From Pelosinus fermentans (GTDB taxonomy: Bacteria > Bacillota > Negativicutes > DSM-13327): DNA of 64,000 nt. The notes beneath the pieces are model-generated. The model was not told the origin of the DNA. It ran no database searches and worked only from the letters and a program-made list of their open reading frames with translations. Of this stretch, positions 25,583 to 35,463 are shown one piece after another. The stretch lies in contig DJJR01000016.1 of assembly GCA_002434245.1 (NCBI GenBank), positions 157,238-221,237 of the forward strand, written 5' to 3'. A program made the position numbers and the translations under genes. Each line of letters opens with the position of its first letter. Position 1 is the stretch's first letter.

Positions 25583-25690
25583 TCGTTATGCTCCTTCTTT
25601 GCCCTGTCTAACGGCTATATGTGCTTGTTTTACGAGAGTATATCATAAGGCAGAGAGGAAAATCGGTATGGGAAACAGGAGGAATGAATC

Positions 25691-25894
25691 ATGCCAAAAC
25701 CAGTATTCAATCAAGAAAGATGTAAAGGCTGTGGGCTTTGTGTTGTGGCCTGTAGAAAAAATATCATTGTGATTAGTGATTCTCTAAACAGCAAGGGCTA
25801 TCACCCAGCAACTTGTTCCGATGAATCCGCGTGTATCGGCTGTATCATGTGTGCTAAGGCTTGTCCGGATGTGGTAATTGAAATTCATAAATAG
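25691..25894 (+). CDS. Ferredoxin-like delta subunit of 2-oxoacid:ferredoxin oxidoreductase
   Basis: 67 residues. Two 4Fe-4S motifs: CKGCGLCVVACRK (from about residue 11) and CIGCIMCAKACPD (from about 47). It carries electrons from the TPP/Fe-S core to free ferredoxin. AGGAGG lies 8 bases before the ATG. The next gene begins a few bases after its stop codon, so the four subunit genes form one tight transcription unit in the order delta-alpha-beta-gamma, as in VOR and KOR enzymes. Confidence 0.92.
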   Translation: MPKPVFNQERCKGCGLCVVACRKNIIVISDSLNSKGYHPATCSDESACIGCIMCAKACPDVVIEIHK

Positions 25895-25910
25895 ATGGGG
25901 AGTGGTGAAT

Positions 25911-26981
25911 GTGTCTGAAACAAGACTAATGAAAGGGAATGAGGCTATCGGCGAAGCCGCCATTATTGCTGGCTGCAGATACTATTTTGGATATCCGATC
26001 ACGCCACAAACCGAGTTAATGGAATATATGGCAAAGAGAATGCCCCAGATTAAGGGAGTATTCTTGCAAGCAGAAAGTGAAATTGCAGCCATTAATATGG
26101 TATATGGTGCTGCTGGTGCAGGAGCGCGTGTCATGACCTCGTCATCCAGCCCAGGCATAAGCTTGAAAGCAGAAGGTATTTCATACTGCGCTGGAGCAGA
26201 GCTTCCTTGTGTGATTGTTAATATTATGCGGGGTGGTCCTGGACTTGGCAGTATTCAACCGGCTCAGGCTGATTACTTTCAAGCTACGAAAGGTGGAGGA
26301 CATGGTGATTATCGAAATATTGTTCTGGCTCCCAACTCTGTGCAGGAAATGGCAGATTTAACAATACTTTCATTTGATTTAGCGGATAAATATCGCAACC
26401 CGGTAATGCTGCTTGGTGACGGTGCTCTTGGACAGATGATGGAACCAGTGAACCTTGAAGAAAAATCTTTGGTTCCACAAAAGAAACCTTGGGCAGCTAA
26501 TGGGCTGGGAGAACGAACAAAGCCCAACGTCATTAACTCTTTATATCTTAAGCCGGAGCAACTAGAAGCACATAATATTCATCTACAGAATAAGTACCAA
26601 AATATACTAAAACAAGAATGCCGCTGGGAAGAATTGAGCGTAGAAGATGCGGAATTAATTGTAGTGGCTTATGGCATTACCTCCAGGATCGCTAGATCTG
26701 CTATTGAAATGGCAAAACGAGATGGACTTAAAGTGGGACTCTTTCGACCGATAAGTCTATGGCCATTTCCGAGTGAACGATTATTAACATTGGCTAAACA
26801 GACAAGGGCTTTCTTAGTGACAGAGCTTAGTGCCGGACAAATGATAGAAGATGTGCGTCTTGCCACAGGACAAATGAAACCAGTTCATTTTTATGGTCGT
26901 ATGGGTGGTATGATGCCGAGCTCCAGAGAAATATATAATCAAATCAATCTCATCATGAGAGAGAAGGAGGCAGTGAAATGA
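25911..26981 (+). CDS. vorB: 2-oxoisovalerate:ferredoxin oxidoreductase alpha subunit
   Basis: 356 residues from GTG 25911 (GGGGAG 9 bases upstream); GTG 25905 is an alternative. The pyrimidine-binding TPP domain shows MKGNEAIGEAAIIAG, YPITPQTELMEYMA and QAESEIAAINMVYGAAGAGARVMT (key E and G residues). The PGLGS.QPAQADYFQATKGGGHGDY segment is characteristic of the VorB branch. The C-terminal domain (VVAYGITSRIARSAIEMA, VGLFRPISLWPFP) is the usual CoA-proximal region. With the other subunits it converts branched-chain 2-oxoacids, CoA and oxidised ferredoxin to acyl-CoA, CO2 and reduced ferredoxin. Confidence 0.9.
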   Translation: MSETRLMKGNEAIGEAAIIAGCRYYFGYPITPQTELMEYMAKRMPQIKGVFLQAESEIAAINMVYGAAGAGARVMTSSSSPGISLKAEGISYCAGAELPCVIVNIMRGGPGLGSIQPAQADYFQATKGGGHGDYRNIVLAPNSVQEMADLTILSFDLADKYRNPVMLLGDGALGQMMEPVNLEEKSLVPQKKPWAANGLGERTKPNVINSLYLKPEQLEAHNIHLQNKYQNILKQECRWEELSVEDAELIVVAYGITSRIARSAIEMAKRDGLKVGLFRPISLWPFPSERLLTLAKQTRAFLVTELSAGQMIEDVRLATGQMKPVHFYGRMGGMMPSSREIYNQINLIMREKEAVK

Positions 26982-27724
26982 ACACTAAACTTTATGAAAG
27001 GCCGGAATCGTTAACTGATGTTCCTTTTCATTATTGCCCTGGATGCCAGCATGGGATTGTTCATCGAATCATTGCTGAAGTTATTGATGAATTGGGAGTT
27101 CGAAAGCAAACAATTGGCGTTGCCCCTGTAGGATGTTCGGTTTTGGCTTATGATTATTTTAATTTTGATATTGTTCAAGCGTCTCACGGACGTGCGCCTG
27201 CGGTTGCAACAGGCGTGAAAAGAGTATGTCCAGATTCCACCGTATTTACCTACCAAGGTGATGGTGATCTTGCTTCGATTGGATGTGCTGAAGTGGTGCA
27301 TGCCGCTGCCAGGGGTGAAAGAATTACGACTATTTTTATAAACAATGCTATTTATGGCATGACTGGCGGGCAGATGGCTCCTACCACATTAGTAGATCAA
27401 GTGACGACGACTTCACCTTATGGGCGCAATGTGAATCAGGTTGGGACTCCTTTATGTATTTCTGAGATGCTGTCCACGATACAAGGTGCCCGCTTTATTG
27501 CCCGGGTTGCCGTTAATAATCCATCGAATATGGCAAAAGCAAAAGCTGCTATCAAAAAAGCATTTCAGCTGCAAAACAATGGGGAAGGTTTCTGCTTGGT
27601 AGAAGTCTTATCTACCTGTCCCACCAATTGGGGCATGACACCTGTCGAAGCGGTCAAATGGCTGGAAACAAATATGATACCTCAATATCCTTTGGGTGTA
27701 TTTAAAGATGCAGGAGGAGAGTAA
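26978..27724 (+). CDS. vorA: 2-oxoisovalerate:ferredoxin oxidoreductase beta subunit (TPP)
   Basis: 248 residues; its ATG overlaps the alpha stop codon (ATGA). It binds thiamine diphosphate through GDGDLASIGCAEVVHAA and NNAIYGMTGGQMAPTT (GDG...N motif, residues about 88-132). Three or more Cys fit the proximal 4Fe-4S cluster: CPGCQHG near residue 20, CSVLAY near 50, and CPTNWG near 209. Together these are standard for KorB/VorA-type subunits. It works with the alpha subunit to form the active site. Confidence 0.9.
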   Translation: MNTKLYERPESLTDVPFHYCPGCQHGIVHRIIAEVIDELGVRKQTIGVAPVGCSVLAYDYFNFDIVQASHGRAPAVATGVKRVCPDSTVFTYQGDGDLASIGCAEVVHAAARGERITTIFINNAIYGMTGGQMAPTTLVDQVTTTSPYGRNVNQVGTPLCISEMLSTIQGARFIARVAVNNPSNMAKAKAAIKKAFQLQNNGEGFCLVEVLSTCPTNWGMTPVEAVKWLETNMIPQYPLGVFKDAGGE

Positions 27725-27725
27725 C

Positions 27726-28265
27726 ATGACTCACGAGATGATTCTAGCAGGGTTTGGCGGGCAAGGTGTTATGGTTATGGGGCAATTGTTGACCTACGCT
27801 GGAATGTTGGAGGGGGCGCATGTCTCCTGGATTCCTTCTTATGGTCCGGAAATGCGAGGGGGGACAGCAAACTGTTCGGTTATTATTTCCCAAGAACCAA
27901 TCGGTAGCCCGATTGTCACAGAAGCTACAGCAGTAGTGGCGATGAATTTACCTTCATTCGAAAAGTTTGAGTCTTCTTTGTCTTCTGGTGGAATTCTGGT
28001 GTTAAATAGTTCTTTAATTGATCGACAAAGCAAACGGGATGATATTAGAACCTACAACGTTCCTGCGAATGAAATTGCTAATTCCTTGGGAGATGCAAGA
28101 ATGGCGAATATGGTTGCTTTAGGAGCACTCAATGCAGCTCTTGGTTATATAGTGGGTACTTCACAAATTATGGAAGCATTCAAGAAAATTTTTGCAAAGA
28201 AACCTGGCATTGTTGCACCAAACGAGCTGGCAATATTAGCAGGGGCCAAACATGTAATTGGTTAA
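27726..28265 (+). CDS. 2-oxoisovalerate:ferredoxin oxidoreductase gamma subunit
   Basis: 179 residues from ATG 27726, one base after the beta stop codon, with GGAGGAG 8 bases upstream. It has the CoA-side catalytic domain of the POR family: GFGGQGVMVMGQLLTYAG, PSYGPEMRGGTANCSVIIS, and EIANSLGDARMANMVALGAL. Last gene of the operon before the activator gene. Because leucine dehydrogenase is the first gene, branched-chain 2-oxoacids are the likeliest substrates, but aromatic or straight-chain 2-oxoacids cannot be excluded from sequence. Confidence 0.9.
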   Translation: MTHEMILAGFGGQGVMVMGQLLTYAGMLEGAHVSWIPSYGPEMRGGTANCSVIISQEPIGSPIVTEATAVVAMNLPSFEKFESSLSSGGILVLNSSLIDRQSKRDDIRTYNVPANEIANSLGDARMANMVALGALNAALGYIVGTSQIMEAFKKIFAKKPGIVAPNELAILAGAKHVIG

Positions 28266-28310
28266 TAAAGGGAAAGCGAAATTAAAGAAGATGTGACTTA
28301 ATGACTAAAT

Positions 28311-28355
28311 AAGTACGCAATTTTTTGCATATGCATAAAATTGCGTACTTATTTA
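28311..28355 (+). terminator. Terminator-like hairpin after the oxidoreductase operon
   Basis: AAGTACGCAATTTT (28311-28324) pairs with AAAATTGCGTACTT (28337-28350), with GCATATGC in the loop region; followed by ATTTATATTA, a weak U tract. Confidence 0.65.
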
Positions 28356-28471
28356 TATTAATTTACAAATGAAACAGGAATTTATAAGTTAGTATGGAAA
28401 TATGCGCTATAGTAGGGTTAGTGTTATGTATCTCATTTCTGGTACTATACTATTTGTGCGGGGGAGAAAAT

Positions 28472-30229
28472 ATGAAAAGTATAGATAAAATTGCCTTTCA
28501 AACTGCATGGGACTTTGATAGCCGCCAAATGAGAGATCTTTTTAATTCAACGAGTGATGGAATGATTGTCGTCAATGAAATGGGTGTTATTATTCTTATT
28601 AACATAGCAGCAGAGAGGATACTAGGCATACCTGTACAAGATGCATACGGACAGCTTGCAAGAGACGTTATTACTGGCAGCCGTCTCGATTTTGTATTGG
28701 AGACAGGAGTTGCCGAACTGAATCAAAAGCAAATGATCGGTGAAACCTACATTGTTACGAATCGTGTTCCACTGCGGGATGAAAAGGATCAAATTGTGGG
28801 TGTGGCTGCAGTGTTCCGAGAATTTACCGAAGTGGAGCAGTTAACGGAAGAACTTACCTCCAGAAATGAAATGCAGAAATTTTTAGAAACAATAATAGAT
28901 GTTACTCAGGATGCTATTTCAGTGGCTGATCAAGAGGGAAAGATTATTATGGTGAATCAGGCATATACTCAAGTCATTGGGATGCCCAAGGAGGAAGTAG
29001 TTGGCAAGTTGTCTACTGTTGATATCCGAGAGGGAGAGAGTATGCACTTGCAGGTGGTGAAGACTTTAGATGCGGTACGTGGAATTCCCTTAAAGGTGGG
29101 ACCAGGAAATCGAGAGGTTTTAGCAAGCGTCTCACCAATTATTATTAAAGGTAAATTATGTGGCAGTGTGGGGGTCGTTCATGATGTTTCCGAAATTAAG
29201 CGGCTTAGTAAGGAACTGGCCCGTACACGAATGCTGGTGAACCGATCTCAGCCACGTTATACTTTTGAAACTATGGTGGCAACGGATGCGGCTATGTCCC
29301 TTGCCGTAGAGCAATCGCGCCACGCTGCGACAACACCAGCGACAATACTATTATCTGGAGAAAGTGGAACTGGCAAAGAGGTATTTGCACATAGCATACA
29401 TTATGCCAGCCACCGAAATAATAAGCCCTTTGTTCGGGTTAATTGTGCAGCGTTGCCGGAGACTTTATTTGAGAGTGAGCTTTTCGGCTATGAAGCAGGA
29501 GCCTTCAGCGGTGCTTTACGAGGCGGGAAGAAGGGATTATTTGAAGAAGCAAACGGTGGGACTATTTTTCTGGATGAGATAGGTGAGATCCCTTTGATGG
29601 TTCAAGCAAAGCTCTTAAGAGTTTTACAAGAGCGTGAGTTCACGAAGGTCGGTGGGGTAAAATCCAGGAATATTGATGTGCGGGTAATTGCTGCTACAAA
29701 TCAAAATTTGGATGTTGCAGTAAAAAAAGGTTCCTTTCGCGAAGACTTGTACTATAGACTAAATGTTTTCCCCATAGTCATTCCGCCATTACGTCACAGA
29801 ATGGCAGATTTACCACAGTTAATTGTGCATATATTAGAAAAACTCAATCAAGAATACGGAAGGAATGTAATGGCAGTTTCCCCTGAAGCGATTGTTGTAT
29901 TTCGTGAATACCTGTGGCCGGGTAACGTAAGAGAACTGGAAAATGTTCTTGGTCGAGCCTTGATAAACATGCAATTTTCAGAGACGACAATCTTAAATAG
30001 ACATCTTCCACCATTTTTTCGAGAAATAAAGGCTGCTCATATTGTGGATACACATTTTCCTCACAGTAGTTTAACCCAAATGCTGGAGGCAGTAGAACGT
30101 AAAATTATTGAGGATTGTTTAAAAAAGAACGAGGGAAATAGAACGCAGACTGCACTTCAATTAGGAATTGCGATACGTAGCTTATACTATAAAATGGAAA
30201 GGCTTAAAATTAAAAGTGAAGTTATATAG
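28472..30229 (+). CDS. Sigma-54-dependent activator with two PAS domains (BkdR-like)
   Basis: 585 residues from ATG 28472, 5 bases after GGGGGAG; a longer start at 28394 would add a hydrophobic stretch but has no site. PAS 1 about residues 20-130, PAS 2 about 140-255. The AAA+ domain starts near 270: Walker [14 protein letters not shown], the sigma-54 contact loop GAFSGA (usual GAFTGA), Walker [13 protein letters not shown], and the R finger region [15 protein letters not shown] Fis-type HTH ends the protein ([23 protein letters not shown]). It lies directly behind the operon driven by the sigma-54 promoter at 22975, so it most likely activates that promoter through the dyad at 22876. The PAS ligand is unknown. 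Confidence 0.9.
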   Translation: MKSIDKIAFQTAWDFDSRQMRDLFNSTSDGMIVVNEMGVIILINIAAERILGIPVQDAYGQLARDVITGSRLDFVLETGVAELNQKQMIGETYIVTNRVPLRDEKDQIVGVAAVFREFTEVEQLTEELTSRNEMQKFLETIIDVTQDAISVADQEGKIIMVNQAYTQVIGMPKEEVVGKLSTVDIREGESMHLQVVKTLDAVRGIPLKVGPGNREVLASVSPIIIKGKLCGSVGVVHDVSEIKRLSKELARTRMLVNRSQPRYTFETMVATDAAMSLAVEQSRHAATTPATILLSGESGTGKEVFAHSIHYASHRNNKPFVRVNCAALPETLFESELFGYEAGAFSGALRGGKKGLFEEANGGTIFLDEIGEIPLMVQAKLLRVLQEREFTKVGGVKSRNIDVRVIAATNQNLDVAVKKGSFREDLYYRLNVFPIVIPPLRHRMADLPQLIVHILEKLNQEYGRNVMAVSPEAIVVFREYLWPGNVRELENVLGRALINMQFSETTILNRHLPPFFREIKAAHIVDTHFPHSSLTQMLEAVERKIIEDCLKKNEGNRTQTALQLGIAIRSLYYKMERLKIKSEVI

Positions 30230-30246
30230 AACGTAACAAAAAATAT

Positions 30247-30285
30247 AAAGATCAAGGGTTGCGTGATGCAGTCCTTGATCTTTAT
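30247..30285 (+). terminator. Terminator of the sigma-54 activator gene
   Basis: AAAGATCAAGG ... CCTTGATCTTT, an 11-bp stem followed by a short U run. Confidence 0.85.
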
Positions 30286-30318
30286 TGAAGCTGCATTAAA
30301 AGCAGTTTCTTACCATTT

Positions 30319-30921
30319 TTATTGATATTGCATTTCTGACAGGGGTTGATAAACATGCATGGCGGAATGCATTGTATTGGCTTGCATAGTTGATACGTGG
30401 TGCATTGCTCTTTGATGCATATGCATTAACATGTCATAAACCATATTCATACATGAGGTACAACAATTCATGACCATCTTCCGCATGATATCATCAGAGC
30501 AAGACATGGTTGCAACGCTCAAAGACATAACGCATGCTTTAAGCGAACTTGCCATACAACATACCATATCACGCTCATCTAATCGGCTGGTATTCATATT
30601 GACTGGTTGATGCATTTGATTAATACTGGATTGCCAGTTCATAATGCGATCGGGCATGATTTGGTTAATTTCTTTGGTTTGCATATATTTGAGGATATTA
30701 TTACACATGCTCATCATATGCTCCAACTGTCTATCCATCATAGACGTCATTTGGGGTTCTCTAACTTGAGGACGGTACATACGAAATGTATTCATGCAGT
30801 TGACCAGTGTTGTTATAGCTTCGCCAACATGCACCATTTGATGAGCTTCTACCATCATGTGTCCTCGTCCCAATTCACCCATTTTTTGTGCCTGTAGTGA
30901 ACGTTTCATTCCATAGTTCAT
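30319..30921 (-). CDS. CotF-like spore coat protein, Met/His/Cys-rich
   Basis: 200 residues, all-helical pattern. The mid part matches the coat protein F fold (a four-helix, ferritin-like bundle), for example SRLDERDMVCCMASSLK followed by ACVMSLSVATMSC and RKMVMNCCTSCMNMVYDML. The protein is strikingly rich in Met and His and has at least ten Cys, including two CC pairs and CCxxC. AAGGAGG lies 8 bases before the ATG. CotF-like proteins sit in the spore coat; cross-linking by disulfides or metal binding is possible here. Single gene, flanked by terminators. Confidence 0.82.
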   Translation of the reverse strand: MNYGMKRSLQAQKMGELGRGHMMVEAHQMVHVGEAITTLVNCMNTFRMYRPQVREPQMTSMMDRQLEHMMSMCNNILKYMQTKEINQIMPDRIMNWQSSINQMHQPVNMNTSRLDERDMVCCMASSLKACVMSLSVATMSCSDDIMRKMVMNCCTSCMNMVYDMLMHMHQRAMHHVSTMQANTMHSAMHVYQPLSEMQYQ

Positions 30922-31133
30922 ACAAAATACCTCCTTAAATTTACATCCTGTGACATTTTTCCCTATTCTGGTTTGAAATATTCTCTAATTTTCAAGAAAA
31001 GGTAAGAAATTTATAATAAGAGTGTCAGTTAGCTATCCCCTTAGAAGGTGAACAATAAAATATGGAGAATATTGGGTTGTAGGAGATATTTTTAAACGAA
31101 TGATGCGTAGAATCTTAATATCAGGAGGATGAA

Positions 31134-31694
31134 ATGAAAAGATGGAAGATCATAGTTCTTGCTTTTCTAGCTGCATTTTGTTTGAACAGCAATGTATTTG
31201 CGTCTTACTCTCCTAATCTTGAGGAAAGACCAATTGCTTTTGAGCCAGGTAAAAGCATGGGATATTTTTTGTGGCAGGATAAAGAAGGATTACACCTGAG
31301 AATCACGTCTACTGGAATCCCTCATACTTTCAGTGGAACGATTCGTACGGATGGGAGATTTGAGAATGTTTTAGGGAAATATCAGGGGGGAAATGAAGAC
31401 TATTTTGAAGTTAATAAAAGTCAGAATAAAATCATATATAATTTTACGATTGCCAAAGACGAAGAGGGACTTGATTTTCAGCTTTCTTATGGGAGCTATG
31501 TGAAATTTAGTTTATCGTTAGATGGAGAATCCATTGATTCAGAACAAATTTTTATTGGCAAAGATGGATGGCATCCCGCCAGGTATGAGTTTACTCTTCG
31601 ACAAGATGGCGAGCATTTAAAATACGCTGATGGTGAAAAGGTGATAATCATTGACGGTGGCTTCTGGTGGCATAGAGGGGATGGTCACAAGTGA
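31134..31694 (+). CDS. Secreted hypothetical protein
   Basis: 186 residues with AGGAGG 5 bases before the ATG. A signal peptide (MKRWKIIVLAFLAAFCLNSNVFA, cleaved after VFA) leads a beta-rich domain with regular strands (LHLRITSTGIPHTFSG, FTIAKDEEGLDFQLSYGSYVKFSLSL). The C-terminus has a GGFWWHRGDGH motif with two His that could bind a metal. It is probably exported to the cell envelope. I do not recognise a named family. A strong terminator follows. Confidence 0.75.
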   Translation: MKRWKIIVLAFLAAFCLNSNVFASYSPNLEERPIAFEPGKSMGYFLWQDKEGLHLRITSTGIPHTFSGTIRTDGRFENVLGKYQGGNEDYFEVNKSQNKIIYNFTIAKDEEGLDFQLSYGSYVKFSLSLDGESIDSEQIFIGKDGWHPARYEFTLRQDGEHLKYADGEKVIIIDGGFWWHRGDGHK

Positions 31695-31721
31695 TTGTAT
31701 ATTTTGGGATTTAGGGACTTT

Positions 31722-31752
31722 ATACGCGCTATCGGCAGTAGCGCGTATTTTG
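31722..31752 (+). terminator. Terminator of the secreted protein gene
   Basis: ATACGCGCTA (31722-31731) pairs with TAGCGCGTAT (31739-31748), loop TCGGCAG, then TTTG. Confidence 0.8.
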
Positions 31753-31862
31753 ACTCCTCTTGTTTTAATAATAAAAATTTGGGATAATAAGAAACAGATT
31801 GGTAGGCTCCAATACCCATTGAGATAAAAGTGATTTTTATTATTTTGAAAAGAGGACAACGA

Positions 31863-32939
31863 ATGGACAAAGCATCCTTTTATGGATTGACATTAAATCA
31901 ACTAGAAGCGTGGCTTATAGAACGTGGACAGAAGAAATCTCGTACAGTGCAAGTATGGCAGTGGGTTTATCGGAAAAAGGTAATGCATTTCTCCGAAATG
32001 ACTGATGTCAATAAAGAGTGTGTTCAATTATTAACAGATCATTTTGTCATTGAAACATTAAAAGAACACTGTAGGCAAGAGGCAGCAGATGGAACGGTCA
32101 AGTTTTTATTTCAGTTGTTTGATGGCAATTTAATCGAAACCGTTCTAATGAGAAATAAATTTGGTTTGTCGGTTTGTGTTACAACACAAGTTGGCTGTAA
32201 TATTGGGTGTAGTTTTTGTGCAAGTGGCTTATTAAAGAAAAAACGCGATTTAACCAGTGGCGAAATTGTGGAACAAATTATGAAAGTCGAACAGTATTTA
32301 GATCAAGAGAATCAAGAAGAAAGAGTCAGTCATGTTGTAGTAATGGGAATTGGCGAACCACTTGATAATTTTGTAAATCTAATCGATTTTTTATTAATTA
32401 TCAAAGAGCATAACGGCCTAGCCATTGCTGCAAGGCGGATCACCGTATCAACCAGCGGACTTGCAGATCGAATTGTTGAATTTGCCGATACCAATTTGCA
32501 GGTTAATTTAGCAATTTCTTTACATGCGCCAAATAATGAACTTCGATCGCGGATCATGAAAATAAACCGTGTTTTTTCGATAGAGCAAATAATGCAGGCT
32601 GTTGATTACTATCTGTCAAAAACCAATAGAAGGATTACGTTAGAATACATTCTCCTAAAGGATATGAATGATAGTAGTCAGCATGCTCTTGAACTTGCTG
32701 AGTTGATTGGTGATAGAAAGAAAAATGTCAATGTAAATTTGATCCCTTATAATCCAGTAGACGAGCATAGTCAATACCAAAGAAGCGAGCTGGAAGCCAT
32801 GCGAACCTTTTACGATATACTGAAAAAGAATGGCATTCATTGCAGCAAGCGTCTAGAGCATGGCACCGACATTGATGCTGCTTGTGGGCAGTTAAGAAGT
32901 AAACAAATCAAAGAAGCCAGGCAAAATAATTGTGGTTAA
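31863..32939 (+). CDS. RlmN/Cfr-family radical SAM rRNA methyltransferase
   Basis: 358 residues from ATG 31863 (AGAGGA upstream). Radical SAM core with the CxxxCxxC cluster in [14 protein letters not shown] (about residue 115), the SAM-binding GIGEPLDNF (about 162), [11 protein letters not shown] (about 195) and [15 protein letters not shown]. The second methyl-transfer Cys lies in IDAACGQL near residue 340, and the other catalytic Cys is at the cluster. These enzymes methylate A2503 of 23S rRNA at C2 (RlmN) or C8 (Cfr). Overall it resembles Bacillus-type RlmN, but it stands outside the usual rlmN neighbourhood, so it may be a second, divergent copy. I call it RlmN-like. Confidence 0.85.
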   Translation: MDKASFYGLTLNQLEAWLIERGQKKSRTVQVWQWVYRKKVMHFSEMTDVNKECVQLLTDHFVIETLKEHCRQEAADGTVKFLFQLFDGNLIETVLMRNKFGLSVCVTTQVGCNIGCSFCASGLLKKKRDLTSGEIVEQIMKVEQYLDQENQEERVSHVVVMGIGEPLDNFVNLIDFLLIIKEHNGLAIAARRITVSTSGLADRIVEFADTNLQVNLAISLHAPNNELRSRIMKINRVFSIEQIMQAVDYYLSKTNRRITLEYILLKDMNDSSQHALELAELIGDRKKNVNVNLIPYNPVDEHSQYQRSELEAMRTFYDILKKNGIHCSKRLEHGTDIDAACGQLRSKQIKEARQNNCG

Positions 32940-32955
32940 TAAACACATTCATTAA

Positions 32956-33008
32956 GGGAGCCTCCTGCACCAATTCGAAAGGAATTTTTTGTAGGAGGTT
33001 TGTATTTT
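32956..33008 (+). terminator. Terminator of the RlmN-like gene
   Basis: CCTCCTGCA/TGTAGGAGG outer stem (one G-U) and AATTC/GAATT inner stem, then TTTGTATTTT. Its core closely resembles the terminator at 55239-55292. Confidence 0.85.
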
Positions 33009-33136
33009 AGAATCCTTAAATTTGATCACATAGCCAGAGTAAATAGAGTATGATACAATCCTAGATATGATCTTTGCAGGCAGCCGATTGCTGGTACCTT
33101 AGTTAATATGAATCTTTTCTATAGATGGAGGTCGAC

Positions 33137-35395
33137 ATGGACGATCAAGAAAGACAAAAAGAAGCGATAAAACTAGAGGAAACTCTGGAGGAAATAAAAA
33201 AACAACTAGTAATAAGCGAAGACAATTGCGTAGTAAAACAATCTGAACTTAAAGAAACCCTATTAAATTATTGGGAAAAATGTGGCAGTGATGAAGCACA
33301 ATTAGTAGAAACCGCAAATCGTCAGCGGGCACTTTCATCCTTAACCCACAGCACTCCTCTTAAATTAAAAAAAATGCTAAACTCACCTTACTTCGGACGT
33401 ATTGACTTTATCGAAGAAGATACTGGGATGGAACCTCAGGAAGAAAAAGTATATATTGGTCTTTCTACATTAATGGATGAAGAAACTGGAGAATTTCTCA
33501 TTTATGATTGGCGGGCACCTATTTCGAGCATGTTTTATGATTATGGCTTAGGTCAAGCGGCTTATCATTGTTCAGAAGGAAACATCAATGGAACGATCAT
33601 ACTAAAACGTCAATATAAAATAGCAAACAGTTGTATGCAGTATATGTTTAATGCAGATTTAAAAATCGATGATGAAGTATTGCAAGAAATATTAGGTAAA
33701 AGTGTTGATGATAAAATGCATACTATTGTTAACAGCATTCAACGTGAGCAAAACCAAATTATTCGTGATGCAAACCATAGAGCACTTTTTGTAGAGGGGC
33801 CAGCAGGCAGTGGCAAAACTTCTGTAGCCTTGCACCGTATCGCATTTTTGCTTTATCGTGACAGAAAGAGTATTAATGAGAAAAATGTTCTGATTCTTTC
33901 ACCGAACCATTTATTTAGCGACTATATTTCCAATGTTTTACCGGAAATGGGAGAAGAAAATGTGCTGCAAAAAACATTTCATGATTGTGTCTTCGAGGCA
34001 ATAAACCAGCTTCCCATAAAACTTGAAACCCGTACGTTTCATCTGGAAACGGTATTGTCAAATGGGAGTGACCATCAACAGACCCTGCGCGCAGAAAATA
34101 TACGTTTTAAATCATCTCGCAATTTTGAGAATATCCTACGGGAATATCTAGAATGGGTACAAACAAGCTTAGTGGATGAGTATCCAGATATCGAATTTCG
34201 CGGGCAAGTGATCTTTAAAAAAGAGGAGTGGAAGCATTATTTTCTTGGCAATCTTTCCGAGATGCCAGTAAAGATCCGATTAGAAAAGATAAGAGCGGTG
34301 ATCGAAGGCAGAATGCGCCCGCTGTTTCATGCTGTTCGTAAGGAAAAGGAAGCTGAAATTGTAAACCGCGCTGAAGAGGTTGACGAGAATACCATTAAAG
34401 CTCTGGCAAGAATTGCGGCCCGGGAAGAGTTCGCTTCCTTTTACGAGAAAATTGACAGATTGACTAAATTGAGTCCGCTGGCAGAATATCGAAGACTATT
34501 TAAAGGGGGCTGGCTGCTTGACAGGTCGTCAAAGAAAACTGATTTTCCTAAAGACTGGCAGTCAATTCAAAGACAAACGCTTTTTTACTTAAATAATGGT
34601 GTGCTGCCATATGAAGATACTCCAGGATTTATATATTTTCAAGGTGTGCTGCAAGGTTTTCCCATAAACCGCGATATTAAACATTTGATCATTGATGAAG
34701 CCCAGGATTATACCAGAATGCAATATCAAATCCTTGTGACACTCTTTCCGAACTCTACATGGACAGTAGTAGGAGATCCTGCGCAAGCCGTGCATCCATT
34801 TTTAAATACAGCGAGCTTTACCGATATGAGTGAAATTATCGGAAATGAAAAATCAATTGCCTTTAGGCTAACGCGCAGTTACCGATCGACAAAGGAAATT
34901 CAGGCTTTTTGTCAGGCGATACTTTCTGATAAAACAAAAGTAGAAGCAATCAATCGTTCAGGATCTTTACCCGCAGTGACCAAAATTGAAAATCTTCACG
35001 AGTACACCCCTGCTCTCATTCAAACCATTAAGAATATCCTTAAAGAAGGATGGCATTCAATCGGCATTATTTGTAAGAATACCTATCAAGCGAAAAAGGT
35101 TTTTTGGGAGCTGAAAGAATATATTGATTTAAATCTTGTAATTGATGAGGAGGACTCATTCCATCAAGGAATTGTTGTAATTCCATCGTATTTAGCAAAA
35201 GGATTAGAATTTGATGCAGTATTGGTCGTTAATGCTGATACAATTAACTTTAGTAGTGAAGAAGAGCGTCATATTTTATATACAATGTGTACACGTACAT
35301 TGCATCGTTTAAGTCTTTTTTATTGTGGAAAACCCTCGCTTTTCTTAAGGGAGATGGATGAGAAGCTTTATGAAATCACACCGATTTGTAAATGA
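33137..35395 (+). CDS. HelD-like UvrD/Rep-family helicase
   Basis: 752 residues from ATG 33137 (GGAGG 5 bases upstream). The first 110 residues are a helical, charged arm; the superfamily 1 core then shows Walker A EGPAGSGKTSVALHRIAFLLY (about residue 220), motif II IIDEAQDYTRMQY (about 520), motif III GDPAQAVHP (about 550), motif IV LTRSYRST (about 580), and C-terminal ATPase motifs (EGLVVIPSYLAKGLEFDAV-like text near 690). This is the HelD layout, a protein that binds RNA polymerase and frees stalled complexes. Single gene with its own leader. The exact class of HelD cannot be told from sequence alone. Confidence 0.88.
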   Translation: MDDQERQKEAIKLEETLEEIKKQLVISEDNCVVKQSELKETLLNYWEKCGSDEAQLVETANRQRALSSLTHSTPLKLKKMLNSPYFGRIDFIEEDTGMEPQEEKVYIGLSTLMDEETGEFLIYDWRAPISSMFYDYGLGQAAYHCSEGNINGTIILKRQYKIANSCMQYMFNADLKIDDEVLQEILGKSVDDKMHTIVNSIQREQNQIIRDANHRALFVEGPAGSGKTSVALHRIAFLLYRDRKSINEKNVLILSPNHLFSDYISNVLPEMGEENVLQKTFHDCVFEAINQLPIKLETRTFHLETVLSNGSDHQQTLRAENIRFKSSRNFENILREYLEWVQTSLVDEYPDIEFRGQVIFKKEEWKHYFLGNLSEMPVKIRLEKIRAVIEGRMRPLFHAVRKEKEAEIVNRAEEVDENTIKALARIAAREEFASFYEKIDRLTKLSPLAEYRRLFKGGWLLDRSSKKTDFPKDWQSIQRQTLFYLNNGVLPYEDTPGFIYFQGVLQGFPINRDIKHLIIDEAQDYTRMQYQILVTLFPNSTWTVVGDPAQAVHPFLNTASFTDMSEIIGNEKSIAFRLTRSYRSTKEIQAFCQAILSDKTKVEAINRSGSLPAVTKIENLHEYTPALIQTIKNILKEGWHSIGIICKNTYQAKKVFWELKEYIDLNLVIDEEDSFHQGIVVIPSYLAKGLEFDAVLVVNADTINFSSEEERHILYTMCTRTLHRLSLFYCGKPSLFLREMDEKLYEITPICK

Positions 35396-35463
35396 CAATG
35401 TATTGCTTAGCATGTAGTTGTTCATAGATATAAAGATTCGGTATAAAAGGAGGCTTTTAAATT

